Positions 1 to 10,900 of a stretch of DNA of 64,000 nt are shown here, one piece after another. Below the pieces are notes generated by a model that had not been told where the DNA came from, did no database searches, and saw only the letters and a program-made list of their open reading frames with translations. Origin of the DNA: Streptomyces sp. NBC_00708 (lineage in GTDB: Bacteria; Actinomycetota; Actinomycetes; Streptomycetales; Streptomycetaceae); the NCBI GenBank assembly GCA_036226585.1, contig CP108997.1:7068001-7132000 (forward strand), in the 5' to 3' direction. A program made the translations under genes and the position numbers. Positions within the stretch are counted from its first letter, which is position 1. Each line of letters starts with the position of its first letter.

Positions 1-357
1 TGGACGGTTCCCGTCGTCCTCGGCTGGGGCACCGTCTCCGACCAGCTCGTCCGCGGCTCCAACGTGGCGCCCATCGGCGCCTCGATCTGCCGCTCCGGCT
101 CCACCTCGCACTGGCACTGCGGCAACGTGCTCGCCACCAACGAGACGGTCAACTACAGCCAGGGCGCGGTCTACCAGATGACGAAGACCAGCGTCTGCGC
201 CGAACCGGGCGACTCCGGCGGCTCCTTCATCAGCGGCGACCAGGCCCAGGGCGTCACCTCCGGCGGCTGGGGCAACTGCAGCTCCGGCGGTGAGACCTGG
301 CACCAGCCGATCAACGAGATCCTGAACCGGTACGGGCTGACGCTCCACACCGCCTGA
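1..357 (+). CDS. Streptogrisin-type secreted serine protease (C-terminal part)
   Basis: Only the last 118 codons are inside the window; the start, signal peptide and propeptide lie upstream. The frame is open from base 1. It shows the S1 (chymotrypsin-fold) catalytic serine motif GDSGGS, with the serine at residue 72 of the fragment, a CRSGSTSHWHCG segment and a late SGGWGNCSSGG loop, all typical of streptogrisins, which are exported and self-processed. Four cysteines in the fragment fit the family's two disulfides. Role: extracellular protein degradation. Family assignment is secure; which streptogrisin it is cannot be told from the fragment. Confidence 0.9.
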   Translation, partial: WTVPVVLGWGTVSDQLVRGSNVAPIGASICRSGSTSHWHCGNVLATNETVNYSQGAVYQMTKTSVCAEPGDSGGSFISGDQAQGVTSGGWGNCSSGGETWHQPINEILNRYGLTLHTA

Positions 358-371
358 CCGCGTCCAGCGGA

Positions 372-408
372 CACCGGGGCCTGCCGAGCGGGACGGCTGG
401 CCCCGGTG
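372..408 (+). terminator. Hairpin after the protease gene
   Basis: Inverted repeat CACCGGGGCC (372-381) with GGCCCCGGTG (399-408), 10 perfect base pairs and a 17-base loop, 15 bases after the protease stop and before the convergent GNAT gene. No T-run follows, which is usual for Streptomyces terminators. Confidence 0.6.
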
Positions 409-425
409 CACGTCCGCGCCGGGGC

Positions 426-866
426 TCAGACGAGCCGGAGGTCGATGAACGGCACGGTGTCACCCGGCAGGACGTACCGCTCGGTCTCGACGAACCCCTG
501 CCGCAACGCGAACCGCAGCCCCTCGGGGTTCGACTCCAGGACGCAGGTCTCGATCACCTCGGCACCGAGGCCCCGGGCGAGCTCCAGACCGTGTGTGTAC
601 AGCTGCCCGCCCAGCCCCTGGTTGCGGTGCGCGGGCAGGACGCGGGCGATGACGGTCGCCACCGGGGCGTCCGCGCCGGGCGGGCGCACGGTGGAGCAAC
701 CCACCAGGGCCTCGCCCAGATATGCGACGGACAACTGGTTGCGGCCCGCACGCTCCGCCACTTCCGTGAATGACAGAGCGGCCGTGGGGATGATGGCGTT
801 GTGGACGAACTGCCAGTCCAGGAGCGAGGCCTCGCCGGCCGCCCGCTCGATACGAAGATCGGTCAT
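426..866 (-). CDS. GNAT family N-acetyltransferase
   Basis: 146 residues, about the length of a single GNAT domain. The acetyl-CoA pyrophosphate-binding motif A is clear: RVLPAHRNQGLGGQL at roughly residues 76-90, followed by the helix and a C-terminal NPEGLRFALRQGF segment (motif B). It should transfer an acetyl group to an amine; the substrate cannot be read from sequence. It is convergent with the protease gene and stands alone, with a tRNA-like sequence 90 bases upstream of its start. Confidence 0.85.
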   Translation of the reverse strand: MTDLRIERAAGEASLLDWQFVHNAIIPTAALSFTEVAERAGRNQLSVAYLGEALVGCSTVRPPGADAPVATVIARVLPAHRNQGLGGQLYTHGLELARGLGAEVIETCVLESNPEGLRFALRQGFVETERYVLPGDTVPFIDLRLV

Positions 867-955
867 CGCGTCAGGAAACCGGTCCGGCGGTCACTCGTCA
901 ACCGGCCCGCGACGTCGCTCCCGAGGGCATGTGCGCCGGTCGGGTGCGAGGGAGA

Positions 956-1029
956 GCGGGCCGACCGGATTCGAACCGGCGTGCTCCTACATGCCGTGAA
1001 GGCGCGACGACCACTGCGCTACGGCCCGC
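956..1029 (-). tRNA. tRNA-like sequence, possibly degenerate
   Basis: Read on the minus strand, the 7-bp acceptor stem (GCGGGCC with GGCCCGC) and the T arm (GCCGG TTCGAAT CCGGT) are perfect, and a D arm with GCGC/GCGC pairing is present. The anticodon arm does not fold well: in the best numbering it has two mismatches, the anticodon position reads CAT, and the invariant U33 is replaced. Shifting the acceptor by one base gives a His-like G-1:C73 pair but no GTG anticodon. Either a decayed tRNA or a tRNA-derived remnant; no CCA is encoded. A covariance-model scan would settle it. Confidence 0.5.
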
Positions 1030-1207
1030 TCCGCCGGAAAGCGTACCGGCAGTCGTGGACGGCCGGTCCAGGGGCAGCGGGCCGGTCCAGCGGCAGCGGC
1101 TCGCAGGCGCTCCGGCGTGCCTCGTGCGGAATCCGACTCTCCGGAGCTGTCACACACCGGCCGCCCGGCACACCTTCATGGGCCGGGAGATGCCCGAGGA
1201 GGCCATA

Positions 1208-1807
1208 GTGACCACAGTGACCGGACCCACATCCGCGCAGCCCGTCGCCGCAGCACCGGCGCCCATCCGACGCGTCCGCGAAGTGCCCGTCTTCCGCAAC
1301 CGCTTCGGCACGTTGTACAACGACGACGTCGTCGCACCGTCCGGGGCCGCCGGACAGTACCTGCGATGGCAGTGGCACAAGGAAGGTGCCGTCGTCATAC
1401 CGGTCGGCCCGGCCGGATACGCCTTCGTGACGTCCTACCGCTACCCGATCCAGGCCGCGTCCCTGGAGTTCCCCCGGGGCGCCGGAGAGGACAAGGAGAG
1501 CCTCGCGGCGGCTGCCGCCCGTGAACTGCGCGAGGAGACGGGGCTCGTCTGCGAGTCCCTGGAATCCCTCGGCGTCATCCACGCCGACACCGGCATCCTC
1601 GCCGCTCCGGTCCACGTGTACGTCGCGGAGGTGGACGTGGCGGCTGCGGAGGAGGCGCGGCCGGAAGCGATGGAATCCCTCACCGAACCGGTGTGGGTGA
1701 CCCCCGAGGAACTGCCGCAGTGGCTGGCCCAGGGGCGGATCACCTGCGGGATCACCCTCGCCGCACTCGCCCTCCTCCAGGCCCGCCGCCCCTACACGGT
1801 CGCTTAA
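1208..1807 (+). CDS. NUDIX hydrolase (ADP-ribose pyrophosphatase-like)
   Basis: 199 residues from a GTG start chosen because GAGGAGG lies about 6 bases upstream; an ATG 30 bases earlier has no ribosome site. The NUDIX box GX5EX7REUXEEXGU is complete: G-A-G-E-D-K-E then seven residues and RELREETG, near residues 89-111. NUDIX enzymes cleave nucleoside diphosphates linked to another group, using Mg bound by the box glutamates. The layout resembles ADP-ribose/sugar-nucleotide hydrolases (long N-terminal strand region before the box). Its stop codon overlaps the stop of the convergent regulator by 4 bases. Confidence 0.88.
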   Translation: MTTVTGPTSAQPVAAAPAPIRRVREVPVFRNRFGTLYNDDVVAPSGAAGQYLRWQWHKEGAVVIPVGPAGYAFVTSYRYPIQAASLEFPRGAGEDKESLAAAAARELREETGLVCESLESLGVIHADTGILAAPVHVYVAEVDVAAAEEARPEAMESLTEPVWVTPEELPQWLAQGRITCGITLAALALLQARRPYTVA

Positions 1808-2634
1808 GGAGCGCGCAGCACCGGCGCGAGCCCCTGGGCATGCCGCTCGCCGGGACGGAAGAGGAGGACGATCAGGCGCGCACCCGGCGCGGCCATGGGC
1901 TGCGCCGCGCACATCGTGACCCACCCCGGACCGTCGACGGCATGCCGAAGGGGCCGTGCGTCGCCGTCGGGGTGGATGCGCCCGCTGCCCGACTCCCAGA
2001 TCGGCGCGCACTGCGGGTCGGCCTGCACGTCCCTCTCGATCCTGCGGAGCACCTCGTCATCCGGCCGGGTGGCCAGCGCCGCCCGCAACTGGGGTACGAC
2101 CAGGGGGGCCCAGGAGTTCTCCCAGTCGATGAGCATCGCGCGGCCCTGCGGTTCGAGGAGCATCCACCGCAGTGTGTTGGTGGGAACCCGTCTGCCGGGG
2201 AACAGCCTGCTGAACTCGTCGTTGTACGTGACGAGTTCCCATGACGCATCGGTGATGTAGGCGGGATGGGTCATCCCGTCGACGGCCTCCTGCCACACAC
2301 CCGGCACTTCCTTGCCCGAGCGTGGAGTGAGCGGACCGGGCGGGTCTCCTATACCGGCGTACCGGCACAGTGACACCCACTCCTGCTCATCGAGGGCGAA
2401 GAGCATCGCCACATCACGGAGGAAACCGGTGTCCGGTCTCGGCCAGGCACCGGATTCGAGTCGGCGGTATGTACCGGGGGTGCGGTGCAGCAGTTGGTCG
2501 ACCTGGTGCTGGGAGAGTCCGGGCGCGCGACGGCCCCGGCGCGACGAACGGTGAAATCCGTGTCCGGCGGGGTCGATCAGCGCACGACGGACGGTGAGGA
2601 GCGTCCGCAGTGCCGACTTGTCGGTATGGGTCAT
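1804..2634 (-). CDS. XRE-family regulator with MmyB-like sensor domain
   Basis: 276 residues. An N-terminal helix-turn-helix lies around residues 35-75 (GLSQHQVDQLLHRTPGTYRRLESG), followed by a PAS-like MmyB ligand domain (residues about 110-265, with the family markers AYITDASWELVTYNDEF and NTLRWMLL). MmyB proteins are transcription regulators proposed to bind a small lipophilic ligand. The second half of the recognition region is rich in Arg near the N-terminus. It is about 2.1 kb before the peptide-synthetase operon, with three genes between, so a link is possible but not shown. No other regulator is next to that operon. Confidence 0.85.
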   Translation of the reverse strand: MTHTDKSALRTLLTVRRALIDPAGHGFHRSSRRGRRAPGLSQHQVDQLLHRTPGTYRRLESGAWPRPDTGFLRDVAMLFALDEQEWVSLCRYAGIGDPPGPLTPRSGKEVPGVWQEAVDGMTHPAYITDASWELVTYNDEFSRLFPGRRVPTNTLRWMLLEPQGRAMLIDWENSWAPLVVPQLRAALATRPDDEVLRRIERDVQADPQCAPIWESGSGRIHPDGDARPLRHAVDGPGWVTMCAAQPMAAPGARLIVLLFRPGERHAQGLAPVLRAP

Positions 2635-3361
2635 GCGATCAAATCCCCCGCGTGTGGGCCACGTTGCACCACTGCGAGCCTAATTGGCGCGACGTGGCTC
2701 AGCGCTAAAAAATGACGCTGGAAAACGGTCTGTTTACCTTCCATGCTGGAGGGCGTGAGGCGGTGGCCTGCGGCTCTTCGGGGCGGTGGGCCCCTCGCCT
2801 GACGTGCGGACTTCCCGCTGCCCTCTCCTGGCAGGGGAGCGCAGCCGGAATTCCGCACCCGTTCAGAACGGTGGCGGGAAGGGCTTGACCAGCTAACCGT
2901 ATTGCGCCCCCGGCGGGGCGGCCGGGCCCCACGGTCCGCTGATCTGGCTCTTTCCGTCACCCACCTCGGCCTCCGGGCCGGGGCGGGGCGGAACCAGGTG
3001 CGGCCGGCAGCCCCGCTGCCGGCCGCACCATTTTCATACATCCGGGCCGTGCTCCATCCGGAGGCGGCCGCACCCGGGTGGTTTGCCACGGCGGGGACAC
3101 CGTCCTGTGTACTCGGCTCGCCATCAGCCGCTGATTTCGCGGGGTGCATGGCCCCATCAGCGGGTATCCCCGCCATCCGTCGCGACGCGAACTCGTTGCT
3201 CTCTGGTGGAGAGGGGTTTCGCCATGTAGCGTCACTGCCGGAAGTCGTGGTTCGCCGAAACCGCCCGTGCTCCGGCGCGGGCGCCTTGCTGTGCAGGGGC
3301 GGACCGGGACACCACTGGGACCGCGAGGTGCGGCTCCCGATATCGACTGAGAGGCACCGGC
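2635..3361. other. Intergenic region before the cold-shock gene
   Basis: 727 bases without a convincing gene. The left end (about 2640-2745) is A/T-richer than its surroundings and should hold the promoter of the divergent MmyB-type regulator. The right part probably contains the promoter and long 5' leader of the cold-shock gene, a usual arrangement for csp mRNAs. A ribosome-site-like GAGAGG sits before an ATG followed at once by TAG (near 3223), which is not a gene. Confidence 0.5.
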
Positions 3362-3565
3362 ATGGCCAGCGGAACCGTCAAGTGGTTCAACGCCGAAAAG
3401 GGTTTCGGCTTCATCCAGCAGGACGGCGGCGGGCCGGACGTCTTCGCGCACTACTCGAACATCAACGCCACCGGCTTCCGTGAGCTCCAGGAGGGCCAGG
3501 CGGTGACCTTCGACATCACGCAGGGCCAGAAGGGCCCGCAGGCGGAGAACATCACGGCCGTCTGA
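3362..3565 (+). CDS. Cold-shock protein, CspA family
   Basis: 67 residues, the standard length of a single cold-shock domain. RNA-binding motifs RNP1 (KGFGFI, residues 16-21) and RNP2 (VFAHY, near 31-35) and the opening [12 protein letters not shown] are intact. These small beta-barrel proteins bind single-stranded RNA or DNA and act as RNA chaperones in the cytoplasm. GAGAGG lies 8 bases before the ATG. The gene is monocistronic, with a strong hairpin straight after it. Streptomyces carry several such genes, so a specific symbol is not justified. Confidence 0.97.
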   Translation: MASGTVKWFNAEKGFGFIQQDGGGPDVFAHYSNINATGFRELQEGQAVTFDITQGQKGPQAENITAV

Positions 3566-3580
3566 CGCCGCGGTATCACC

Positions 3581-3618
3581 GTCCGGCCCCCGGGGAGCAC
3601 GCTCCCCGGGGGCCGGAC
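3581..3618 (+). terminator. Strong terminator of the cold-shock gene
   Basis: Perfect 18-bp inverted repeat (3581-3598 with 3601-3618) closing a 2-base loop, 15 bases after the cold-shock stop. It also faces the convergent regulator gene and can stop transcripts from both sides. Confidence 0.85.
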
Positions 3619-3640
3619 GCGTGAAGCGGGCCCGTCCGCC

Positions 3641-4267
3641 TCAGCCGGCCACCGGGGCCTCGCCACCGGCGGCCTCCGCCGGTTCGACCGCCTCGGTCGC
3701 GGTGTACATGGCGGTGCCCTTCTGGATGCCCTTGCCGATGACGCCCCGCTTCACCAGAGTCTCCAGGGTGTTGCGCACCACCTGCACCGAGGTCCCGCGC
3801 TCCGGGTGCGCCTCGGTCAGGTCCGCGTGCACCTCGCGCACCAGGCGCGGTTCACCCAGGGGCATCAGCGCGCGGATGAGCTGGTGCAGGGGAGTGGCCG
3901 CGGTGGTGGACGCCTTCCGGCCGGCCGCCCTGGACCGGGTGGGCTTCGCCTTCGCGCGCCCGGCGGCGCGGGGGTTCGGGACGGGTTTGCCGACGGGGGC
4001 GGATTCTTCGACGAGTGCCTCGCCGGCGGGTGTCCCGACGGCCCGCGGGGCACGACGCGGGCCAGGGGGCGCGGTCGCACCGGGCAGCGCGGCCTGCATA
4101 CCGTCGAGCCAGGTCTCGTCCGTCCTGAGCTGCTCCAGGCGGGCGCGCAGCCGCTCGATCTGCGCGGTGAGTTCCTTCTGTTCGCAACGGTTGTCGGCGA
4201 GATCGGTGGCGAACCGCTCGGCATACACCCTCTGCACGCTCTGCGACGCGCTGTCTGTGTTGTTCAT
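3641..4267 (-). CDS. Winged-helix regulator with N-terminal coiled coil
   Basis: 208 residues from the ATG at 4267; AAGGAG lies 13 bases upstream, somewhat far, and a GTG at 4279 is too close to that site, so the start is uncertain by four codons. Residues about 15-50 form a charged heptad-like coiled coil (ELTAQIERLRARLEQL). A Pro/Ala/Arg-rich linker with many positive charges follows, and residues about 125-195 resemble a winged helix (LHQLIRALMPLGEPRLVREV then VVRNTLETLVKRGVIGK). I infer a DNA-binding dimer. No enzyme motif is seen. Function unknown; it borders the peptide-synthetase operon. Confidence 0.65.
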   Translation of the reverse strand: MNNTDSASQSVQRVYAERFATDLADNRCEQKELTAQIERLRARLEQLRTDETWLDGMQAALPGATAPPGPRRAPRAVGTPAGEALVEESAPVGKPVPNPRAAGRAKAKPTRSRAAGRKASTTAATPLHQLIRALMPLGEPRLVREVHADLTEAHPERGTSVQVVRNTLETLVKRGVIGKGIQKGTAMYTATEAVEPAEAAGGEAPVAG

Positions 4268-4752
4268 GGTGGGGTTCACGCTCCTTGGCTGGGGGTTTGC
4301 TGCCGCATGCCTCCATTCACCACCCGGGACGGCACGGGAGCGGAGTTTGCGGTGAAGGTCCAGCCGAAGGGATGAACGCCCCGCCGGAATCCGGGAAGTC
4401 CACATGCTGATCACACGATCGTCGCGCACGGGTGGAACCGGGCGGTGCGGTCGCCCCCGCATCGGTCCTGGTGACAGGCCGGGCCGTCGTGACCCGTGGG
4501 CACCGAGCGGCGGTTGGAGCTACCAACTCCGTTTGTGTGTACAGATGTTGCATTGACGCATGCCTGCGCTGTTCATAACATCGCAACACCTGAAGCCGCG
4601 AATGACCGGATCTCGCCGGTGGCGGGACCGCTCGGCCGCCGCGGCACCCCCGTGCCGCCGCGTTGCTCCGCACCCCCACATGCTCCGCACGTCCCCATTG
4701 ACCTGAAGCAACCGCACACCACGCCGCTCGGCGTGCGCGCCGAGGGAGCCGG
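4268..4752. other. Intergenic leader of the peptide-synthetase operon
   Basis: 485 bases between a regulator and the first synthetase gene. It carries the promoter described at 4553-4581 and, just upstream (4512-4530), two overlapping short inverted repeats (GTTGG/CCAAC and GGAG/CTCC) that could be an operator. From the predicted start of transcription the untranslated leader is about 165 bases. No small gene with a good ribosome site was found here. Confidence 0.5.
4553..4581 (+). promoter_or_regulatory. Likely sigma-70-type promoter of the NRPS operon
   Basis: TTGACG (4553-4558) and TAACAT (4576-4581) are separated by 17 bases, a good match to the HrdB consensus TTGACN-N17-TANNNT. It is the only such match between the operon and the gene before it and has the right orientation. 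Transcription would begin near 4588. Confidence 0.55.
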
Positions 4753-7700
4753 ATGAGTACCCAGGCCGTCCAGTCGTACCTGACGCATGGCCAGAAACGT
4801 CTGTGGTTTCTGCACCAGATGGACCCGGACGACGCCTCCTACAACATTCCGCTCGTCCTGCGGCTGACCGGGGAACTGTCCCGGCCCGCGCTGCGGGCCG
4901 CCTTCGACGCGGTGGCGGCCCGGCACGAGGCACTGCGGAGCCGGTTCCCCTCCGAGGACGGCAACCCGGCCGCACTGGCCGACGAACCGGGCCCGGTCGA
5001 CGTGGAGTTCCGCGACCTGCGCGGCGACGGCGACCGCATGGAGACCTTGGTCGCCGAGCGCACCAACCATGCCTTCGACCTCGCGCGGGGGCCGCTGCTG
5101 CGCGTGTCCCTCTTCCGTACCGGCGACACCGAGCATGTCCTGTGTGTGGTCCTGCACCACATCGTCGCCGACGGCTGGTCGCTCAACGTCCTGCGCGACG
5201 AACTGGCGGCGCACTACGCCGCCCACCTCGACGGCGAGGAGGCCGCCCTGCCCGCCCCGCCCGCGCGCACGGCCGAGCGGGACGCCGACGAGGCGGGGGT
5301 GCGCGAAGCCCTCAACTACTGGCGGGAACGCCTGGACGGCGCACCCGCCCTGGAACTGCCGCTCGACCGCCCGCGCCCCGAACGCCCCTCGCCCGAAGGC
5401 GCCTTCCGCACCCGGATCGTCACCGGCGCCGGGCCCCTGGTCGACGCCCTGGCACGGGCCCGGCGCTGCACCCCGTTCATGGTGCTGCTCGCCGCCTACC
5501 AGGCGACCCTGTACCGCGTCACCGGACAGCGGGACTTCTGCGTCGGCGTCCCGACCGCCGGCCGCTCGGGTCCCGACGAGGAGCAGGCCATCGGCTACTT
5601 CTCGCGGACCCTGGTCCTGCGTTCCGACCTGTCCGGCGCCCCCACCTTCGCCGACCTGCTGCGCCGTGCCCGCACCACGGTGTTCGGGGCCTTCGCCCAC
5701 GACCGCATCCCCTTCGAGGAGCTGGCCGATTCCCTGCGGCTGGACCGGGACCCGGGCCGCACGCCCCTGTTCCAGACGATGCTGACCGTCCACACCCAGG
5801 ACGCCGGTCTGCTGCGGGACGCGTCGTTCGCCGGACTCGGCTGCACCGAACTGGACCCCGGCATGCGGGCCTGCAAGTTCGACCTCACGCTGGACGTGCG
5901 CCGGGACGGCGAGGACGTGGTCGCCGTTTTCGGCTGCCGCACGGATCTGCTCGACGGTGACCGGGTCGCCCGGCTGGGGCACTGGTTCGAGACGCTGCTG
6001 CGCGCCGCGACTGCTGCCCCGGACACGCCCGTCCATCTCCTGCCGCTGCTGGACGAACCCGGGCGCGCCGCCCTGGAAGCGGCAGGCCGGGGCCCCGGCC
6101 TGCCCGACGGCGCGGCCACCGTGCACGACGCCCTCGCCCGGACCGTACGCGAACGGCCCGACGCGGAAGCCCTGCGCGGGCGCGATGCCTCGCTCTCGTA
6201 CGCCGCCCTGTGGGACACGGCGGGCGGGCTCGCTGCCCGGCTGCGGGCCGACGGGGTCCGGCGCGGGGACACCGTCGGAGTGCTCCTGCCCCGGGGACCG
6301 CACGCCGTCGTGGCGATGCTCGCCGCCTGGCGGGCCGGCGCCGCGTATCTGCCGCTGGACCCCGAGTACCCGGCTGCCCGGATCGCGTACATGGTCGAGG
6401 ACAGCGGTGCGGGGATCGTCGTGACCTCCCGCCACGAGATAACCGCCCTGGGAACCGAGGGCGTTCGGACCGTGTACGTGGAGGACACCGAGGACCGGGG
6501 GACGGCGGGGGAGAGCCTGATCGTGCCCCACCCCGACGACCCCGCGTACCTCGTCCACACCTCCGGCTCGACCGGCGCGCCGAAGGGCGTCCTCGTCCCG
6601 CACCGCGCGCTCGCCGAGCGGGTGCGCTGGATGGGCGAGGGGTACGGCATCACGGCCGGGGACCGCGTCCTGCACTGCGCCTCGCTGAGCTTCGACACCT
6701 GCGCGGAGGAACTGTTCCCCGCACTCGCGGCCGGGGCCACCCTGGTCGTGGCCGACCCCGGCGCCGCGCTCCCCGACCAGCTGGCCGAGGACTTCACCGC
6801 CGATGTCACGGTCATGGACCTGCCCACCCCGTACTGGCAGCACCTCGTCGGTGACCTCGACGTCGTCGCGTGGCCGGACGGGCTGCGGTTGCTGATCCTC
6901 GGCGCCGACCAGGTGCAGGCCGCCGCCGTGGGCGCCTGGCGCGAGCGGTTCGGCGACCGGGTACGGCTCGTCAACTCGTACGGTCCCACCGAGACCACCG
7001 TCATCGCCACGACCGCCGACCTCGGCGACGCCGACACCCGCACCCGGCCGCCCATCGGCGCACCGATCGGCGGCGTCACCGCCACGGTGTGCGACGAGCA
7101 CGGCGGCCCGGTCCCGCCCGGCACCCCCGGCGAACTGCTCATCGGGGGTGCGGGGGTGACCTACGGCTACACCGGCCGGCCCGGCGCCACCGCGCGCGCC
7201 TTCGTCCCCGACCCGTACGGCCCTCCGGGCTCCCGCCGCTACCGGACCGGCGACCTCGTCCGTCGCCGGGCCGACGGCGCCCTGGAATTCCTCGGCCGGA
7301 TGGACGGCCAGGTCAAGGTGCGCGGCTACCGGGTGGAACCCGGCGAGGTCGAGAACGCGCTGCTCGCCCAGCCGGGGGTTGCCGAGGCGGTGGTCGTCGC
7401 CCGTCGCGACACGCTGGTGGGATACGTCGTGCCCGCTGCCGCGGCGCTCGATCCGGCCGGGCTGCGGAGCGCCGTGGGAGCGCTCCTACCCCCGTACCTC
7501 GTCCCTGCCGCGATCCTCGTCCTGGACCGGCTGCCGCTCACCCCGAACGGCAAGCTCGACCACACGGCCCTGCCCGCCCCCGACCGGCGCCCCGAACTCC
7601 GCGCGAGCTACCTGGCCCCACGCACCGAGGCGGAGGAACTGGTCGCCGAGATCTGGCGCGAGGTACTGGAACTCGACCGGGTCGGCGCCCTGGACGACTT

Positions 7701-7935
7701 CTTCGACCTGGGCGGACACTCCCTCCTCGCCACCCGGGTCATCGCCCGCGTCAGGGCCACCGCCGAACTCACCGTCCCCCTGCGCACCCTCTTCACCCAC
7801 CGCACGGTCGCCGCCTTCGCCGAAGCCGTGGAAGCCGCCCTGAGGGCCGAGATCGACGCCCTGTCGGAGGAGGAGGCCGCCGCCCTCCTCGCTGCGGGCG
7901 ACGACACCCTGGAAGGAACCCGTACGCCGTCATGA
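4753..7935 (+). CDS. Nonribosomal peptide synthetase module C-A-T (basic amino acid predicted)
   Basis: 1060 residues. Condensation domain (about 1-430) with intact HHIVADG near residue 135; adenylation domain (about 450-950) with A3 [10 protein letters not shown] (near 602), A4 [10 protein letters not shown] (near 647), A5 [10 protein letters not shown]7 YRTGDL, A10 Lys in NGKLD; carrier domain with [12 protein letters not shown], pantetheine serine near 988. Reading the ten pocket positions by alignment gives D-T-E-D-I-G-S-V-I-K; two acidic side chains (positions 239 and 278) suggest a basic substrate such as Lys, Orn or Arg. This prediction is mine and not exact. First gene of the operon; its stop overlaps the next start (ATGA). 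Confidence 0.93.
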   Translation: MSTQAVQSYLTHGQKRLWFLHQMDPDDASYNIPLVLRLTGELSRPALRAAFDAVAARHEALRSRFPSEDGNPAALADEPGPVDVEFRDLRGDGDRMETLVAERTNHAFDLARGPLLRVSLFRTGDTEHVLCVVLHHIVADGWSLNVLRDELAAHYAAHLDGEEAALPAPPARTAERDADEAGVREALNYWRERLDGAPALELPLDRPRPERPSPEGAFRTRIVTGAGPLVDALARARRCTPFMVLLAAYQATLYRVTGQRDFCVGVPTAGRSGPDEEQAIGYFSRTLVLRSDLSGAPTFADLLRRARTTVFGAFAHDRIPFEELADSLRLDRDPGRTPLFQTMLTVHTQDAGLLRDASFAGLGCTELDPGMRACKFDLTLDVRRDGEDVVAVFGCRTDLLDGDRVARLGHWFETLLRAATAAPDTPVHLLPLLDEPGRAALEAAGRGPGLPDGAATVHDALARTVRERPDAEALRGRDASLSYAALWDTAGGLAARLRADGVRRGDTVGVLLPRGPHAVVAMLAAWRAGAAYLPLDPEYPAARIAYMVEDSGAGIVVTSRHEITALGTEGVRTVYVEDTEDRGTAGESLIVPHPDDPAYLVHTSGSTGAPKGVLVPHRALAERVRWMGEGYGITAGDRVLHCASLSFDTCAEELFPALAAGATLVVADPGAALPDQLAEDFTADVTVMDLPTPYWQHLVGDLDVVAWPDGLRLLILGADQVQAAAVGAWRERFGDRVRLVNSYGPTETTVIATTADLGDADTRTRPPIGAPIGGVTATVCDEHGGPVPPGTPGELLIGGAGVTYGYTGRPGATARAFVPDPYGPPGSRRYRTGDLVRRRADGALEFLGRMDGQVKVRGYRVEPGEVENALLAQPGVAEAVVVARRDTLVGYVVPAAAALDPAGLRSAVGALLPPYLVPAAILVLDRLPLTPNGKLDHTALPAPDRRPELRASYLAPRTEAEELVAEIWREVLELDRVGALDDFFDLGGHSLLATRVIARVRATAELTVPLRTLFTHRTVAAFAEAVEAALRAEIDALSEEEAAALLAAGDDTLEGTRTPS

Positions 7936-10900
7936 GCGACACCAGCACGTCCTCCGCCGGGCTATCCGACGCCAAGCGCGCCCTGCTCAGCCGCCGGCTG
8001 AAGGGCGGCCGCGCCGCCGCGCCCCGGCCCGCGGTCCCCCGGCGCCCCGAAGGCGTCGTCCCGCCGCTCTCCTTCGCGCAGGAACGGCTCTGGTTCATGG
8101 AGCAGTTCGCGCCCGGCACCGCCGCGTACAACATCCCCGTCGCCCGCAGGCTCCGCGGCGCACTCGACCGGGAGGCACTGGCGCATGCCCTGGGTACCGT
8201 GGTCGCCCGGCACGAGACGCTGCGCTCCCGGTATCCGGCGACCGACGACGGCCGCCCGGTGCTGGAGATCGCCGGCCCCGCGCCCGTACCGCTGCCCGTC
8301 GTCGACGCCACGGACGAGGAGCACGCGGCCCGGCTGGTGGACGGGGCGGGGGCCGAGCCCTTCGACCTCGCCACCGGCCCCCTGCTGCGCACCCTGCTGG
8401 TGCACCTCGGCGACCGGGACCACATCCTGCTGCTCGTCGTCCACCACAGCGTCAGCGACGGCTGGTCGAGCGAGATCCTGATCTCCGAGATCCTGCGCTG
8501 CTACACGGCCCGGCTTGCGGGTGAGGGGAACCCCCTCCCCGAACTGCCCGTGCGGTACGGCGACTTCGCCCAGTGGCAGCGCGACCGGCTGCGCGGTGAC
8601 GCGCTGACCGCCGAAGTCGCCTACTGGGCCGAGGAACTGGCCGGAGTGGAACCGCTCGTCCTGCCCATCGCCCGGCCACGCCCGGCCCGGCAGACCTTCG
8701 ACGGGGCCGGCTACGGATTCCAGGTGGACCGCGCACTCCTCGACCGGCTCGCCGCGCTCGGCAAGATGCACGGGGCCACCGTCCACATGGTGCTGCTCGC
8801 CGTCTTCCAGGAACTCCTGGCCCGGTTCAGCGGACAGCGCGACTTCGCCGTCGGATCGCCCGTCGCAGGCCGCCCCGAACCGGAACTGGAGGGCCTGGTC
8901 GGCATGTTCGTCAACGTCCTGGCCCTGCGCACCCGGCTCGACGGCGACCCCACCTTCGCCACCCTGCTGGAACGTACCCGCGAAACCTGTCTGGAGGCGT
9001 ACGCCCACCAGGAGCTGCCCTTCGCGCAGCTGGTCACCGAGCTGAACGTGGAGCGCGACGTCTCCCGCTCCCCGGTGTTCCAGGCGGTGCTCGCCGTGCA
9101 GAACTACGCCACCGGGCGCCAGACCGCCACCGGCCCGGACCTGGATGTGGAGACCTACGGTCTGCGCGCCTCCGGCACCCGTTTCGACCTCGAACTCTTC
9201 CTGATGGAGTGGCCGGACGGGCTGCGCGGCGCCTTCAACTACAACACCGACCTCTTCGACGAGGCGGACATCGCCCGGCTCGCCGCCCACCTCGACCGGC
9301 TCCTGCATGCAGTGGCCGACCGACCCGATGTGCCCCTGTCCGCACTCGACCTGCTCTCGGCGGACGAACGCGCCCTGGAGACGGAGGACTTCAACCACAC
9401 CGAGGCGCCGACGCCGGCCGGAGCCACGCTGGTCTCCCTCATCGGCGAGCAGATCGCGCGCACCCCCGACGCCATCGCGGTGACCGCGGACGGCCACAGC
9501 CTCACGTACGCCGAACTGGACGCCGCGGCCGGCCGCACCGCTGCCCGGCTCCGCGCGGCGGGCGTCGGACCCGGCGACGTCGTCGCCGTCGGAGCGGACC
9601 GTTCCCCCGAACTGGTCGCCGCGCTCCTCGCGGTCCTGCGCACCGGTGCCTGCTACACCCCGCTCGACACCGAATACCCCGCCGACCGGCTCGCCTTCAT
9701 GCTCGACGACAGCGGCGCGCGGGTGCTCCTGACCCAGCGAGGCATCCCCGTTCCCGAAGGCTGCCGGGCCGCCGTGCTGTACGTCGATGACAACGAACCA
9801 CCCACCGGCGGGAGCGCTCCCATCCCCACGCCGTGCGAACCGGAGCCCGACGATCCCGCGTACCTCATCTACACCTCGGGCTCCACCGGCCGTCCCAAGG
9901 GAGTGCCCAACACCCACCGGGCCATCGTCAACCGGCTGCTGTGGATGCAGCGCAGTTACCCCATCGGGCCCGAGGACTCCGTCCTCCAGAAGACACCGGC
10001 GGGCTTCGATGTCTCCGTCTGGGAGTTCTTCTGGCCGCTGATGACCGGCGCGCGGCTCGTCCTGGCCCGCCCCGGCGGCCAGAAGGACGCCTCCTACCTG
10101 CATGAACTCATCCGATCCGCCCCCGTCACCGTCGCCCATTTCGTTCCCTCGATGCTGCCCCTCTTCCTCGCCGAGGAGGGCGCCGGGCGGTGCACGGCCC
10201 TGCGCCGCGTCGTGTGCAGCGGCGAGGCACTGCCGCCCGACACGGCACGTGCCTTCCACGAAGTGCTGCCCGGCTGCGCTCTGGCCAACCTGTACGGGCC
10301 CACCGAGGCGGCGGTCGACGTCTCGGCATGGGAGTGCGAAGGCATGCCCGAGGTGGTCCCGATCGGCTTCCCGGTCGACAACATCCGCCTCTACGTCCTG
10401 GACCGGGCGCTGCGGCCGGTGCCCCCGGGGGCACCCGGCGAGATCCACATCGCCGGCACCGGTGTGGCCCTCGGCTACCACCGGCGCCCGGGACTGAGCG
10501 CCCGCCAGTTCGTCCCCGACCCGTACGGCCCGCCGGGCTCACGGCTCTACCGCACCGGCGACCTGGGCAGGCGCCGCCCCGACGGTGCGCTGGAACACCT
10601 CGGCCGCATCGACCAGCAGGTCAAGCTGCGCGGGATACGGATCGAGCCCGGCGAGATCGAGTCCGCCCTGCGCGCCCTGCCCACGGTCACCGAGGCGGCC
10701 GTCGTCGTACGCGAGGACACCCCGGGGGACCAGCGGCTCGCCGCCTACCTCGTCACGGATGGCTCGCAGGCGGAGCCCGACCCCCAGGAACTGCGCGCCG
10801 CACTCAAGCGGGTGCTCCCCGCTTCCCTGGTGCCCGTCTCCTTCACCGCGCTGCCCGCCCTTCCGCTCACGCCCAACGGCAAGCTCGACCGGCGAGGTCT

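Noticed and set aside
3223-3228. ATG-TAG minimal frame after a ribosome-site-like sequence before the cold-shock gene
   Set aside because: A start-stop pair can occur by chance and no conserved leader-peptide logic is evident.
4573-7101. Very long open frame on the minus strand across the first synthetase gene
   Set aside because: It is a GC-rich shadow of the synthetase: no ribosome site, composition dominated by Gly/Arg/Val, and no domain motifs.
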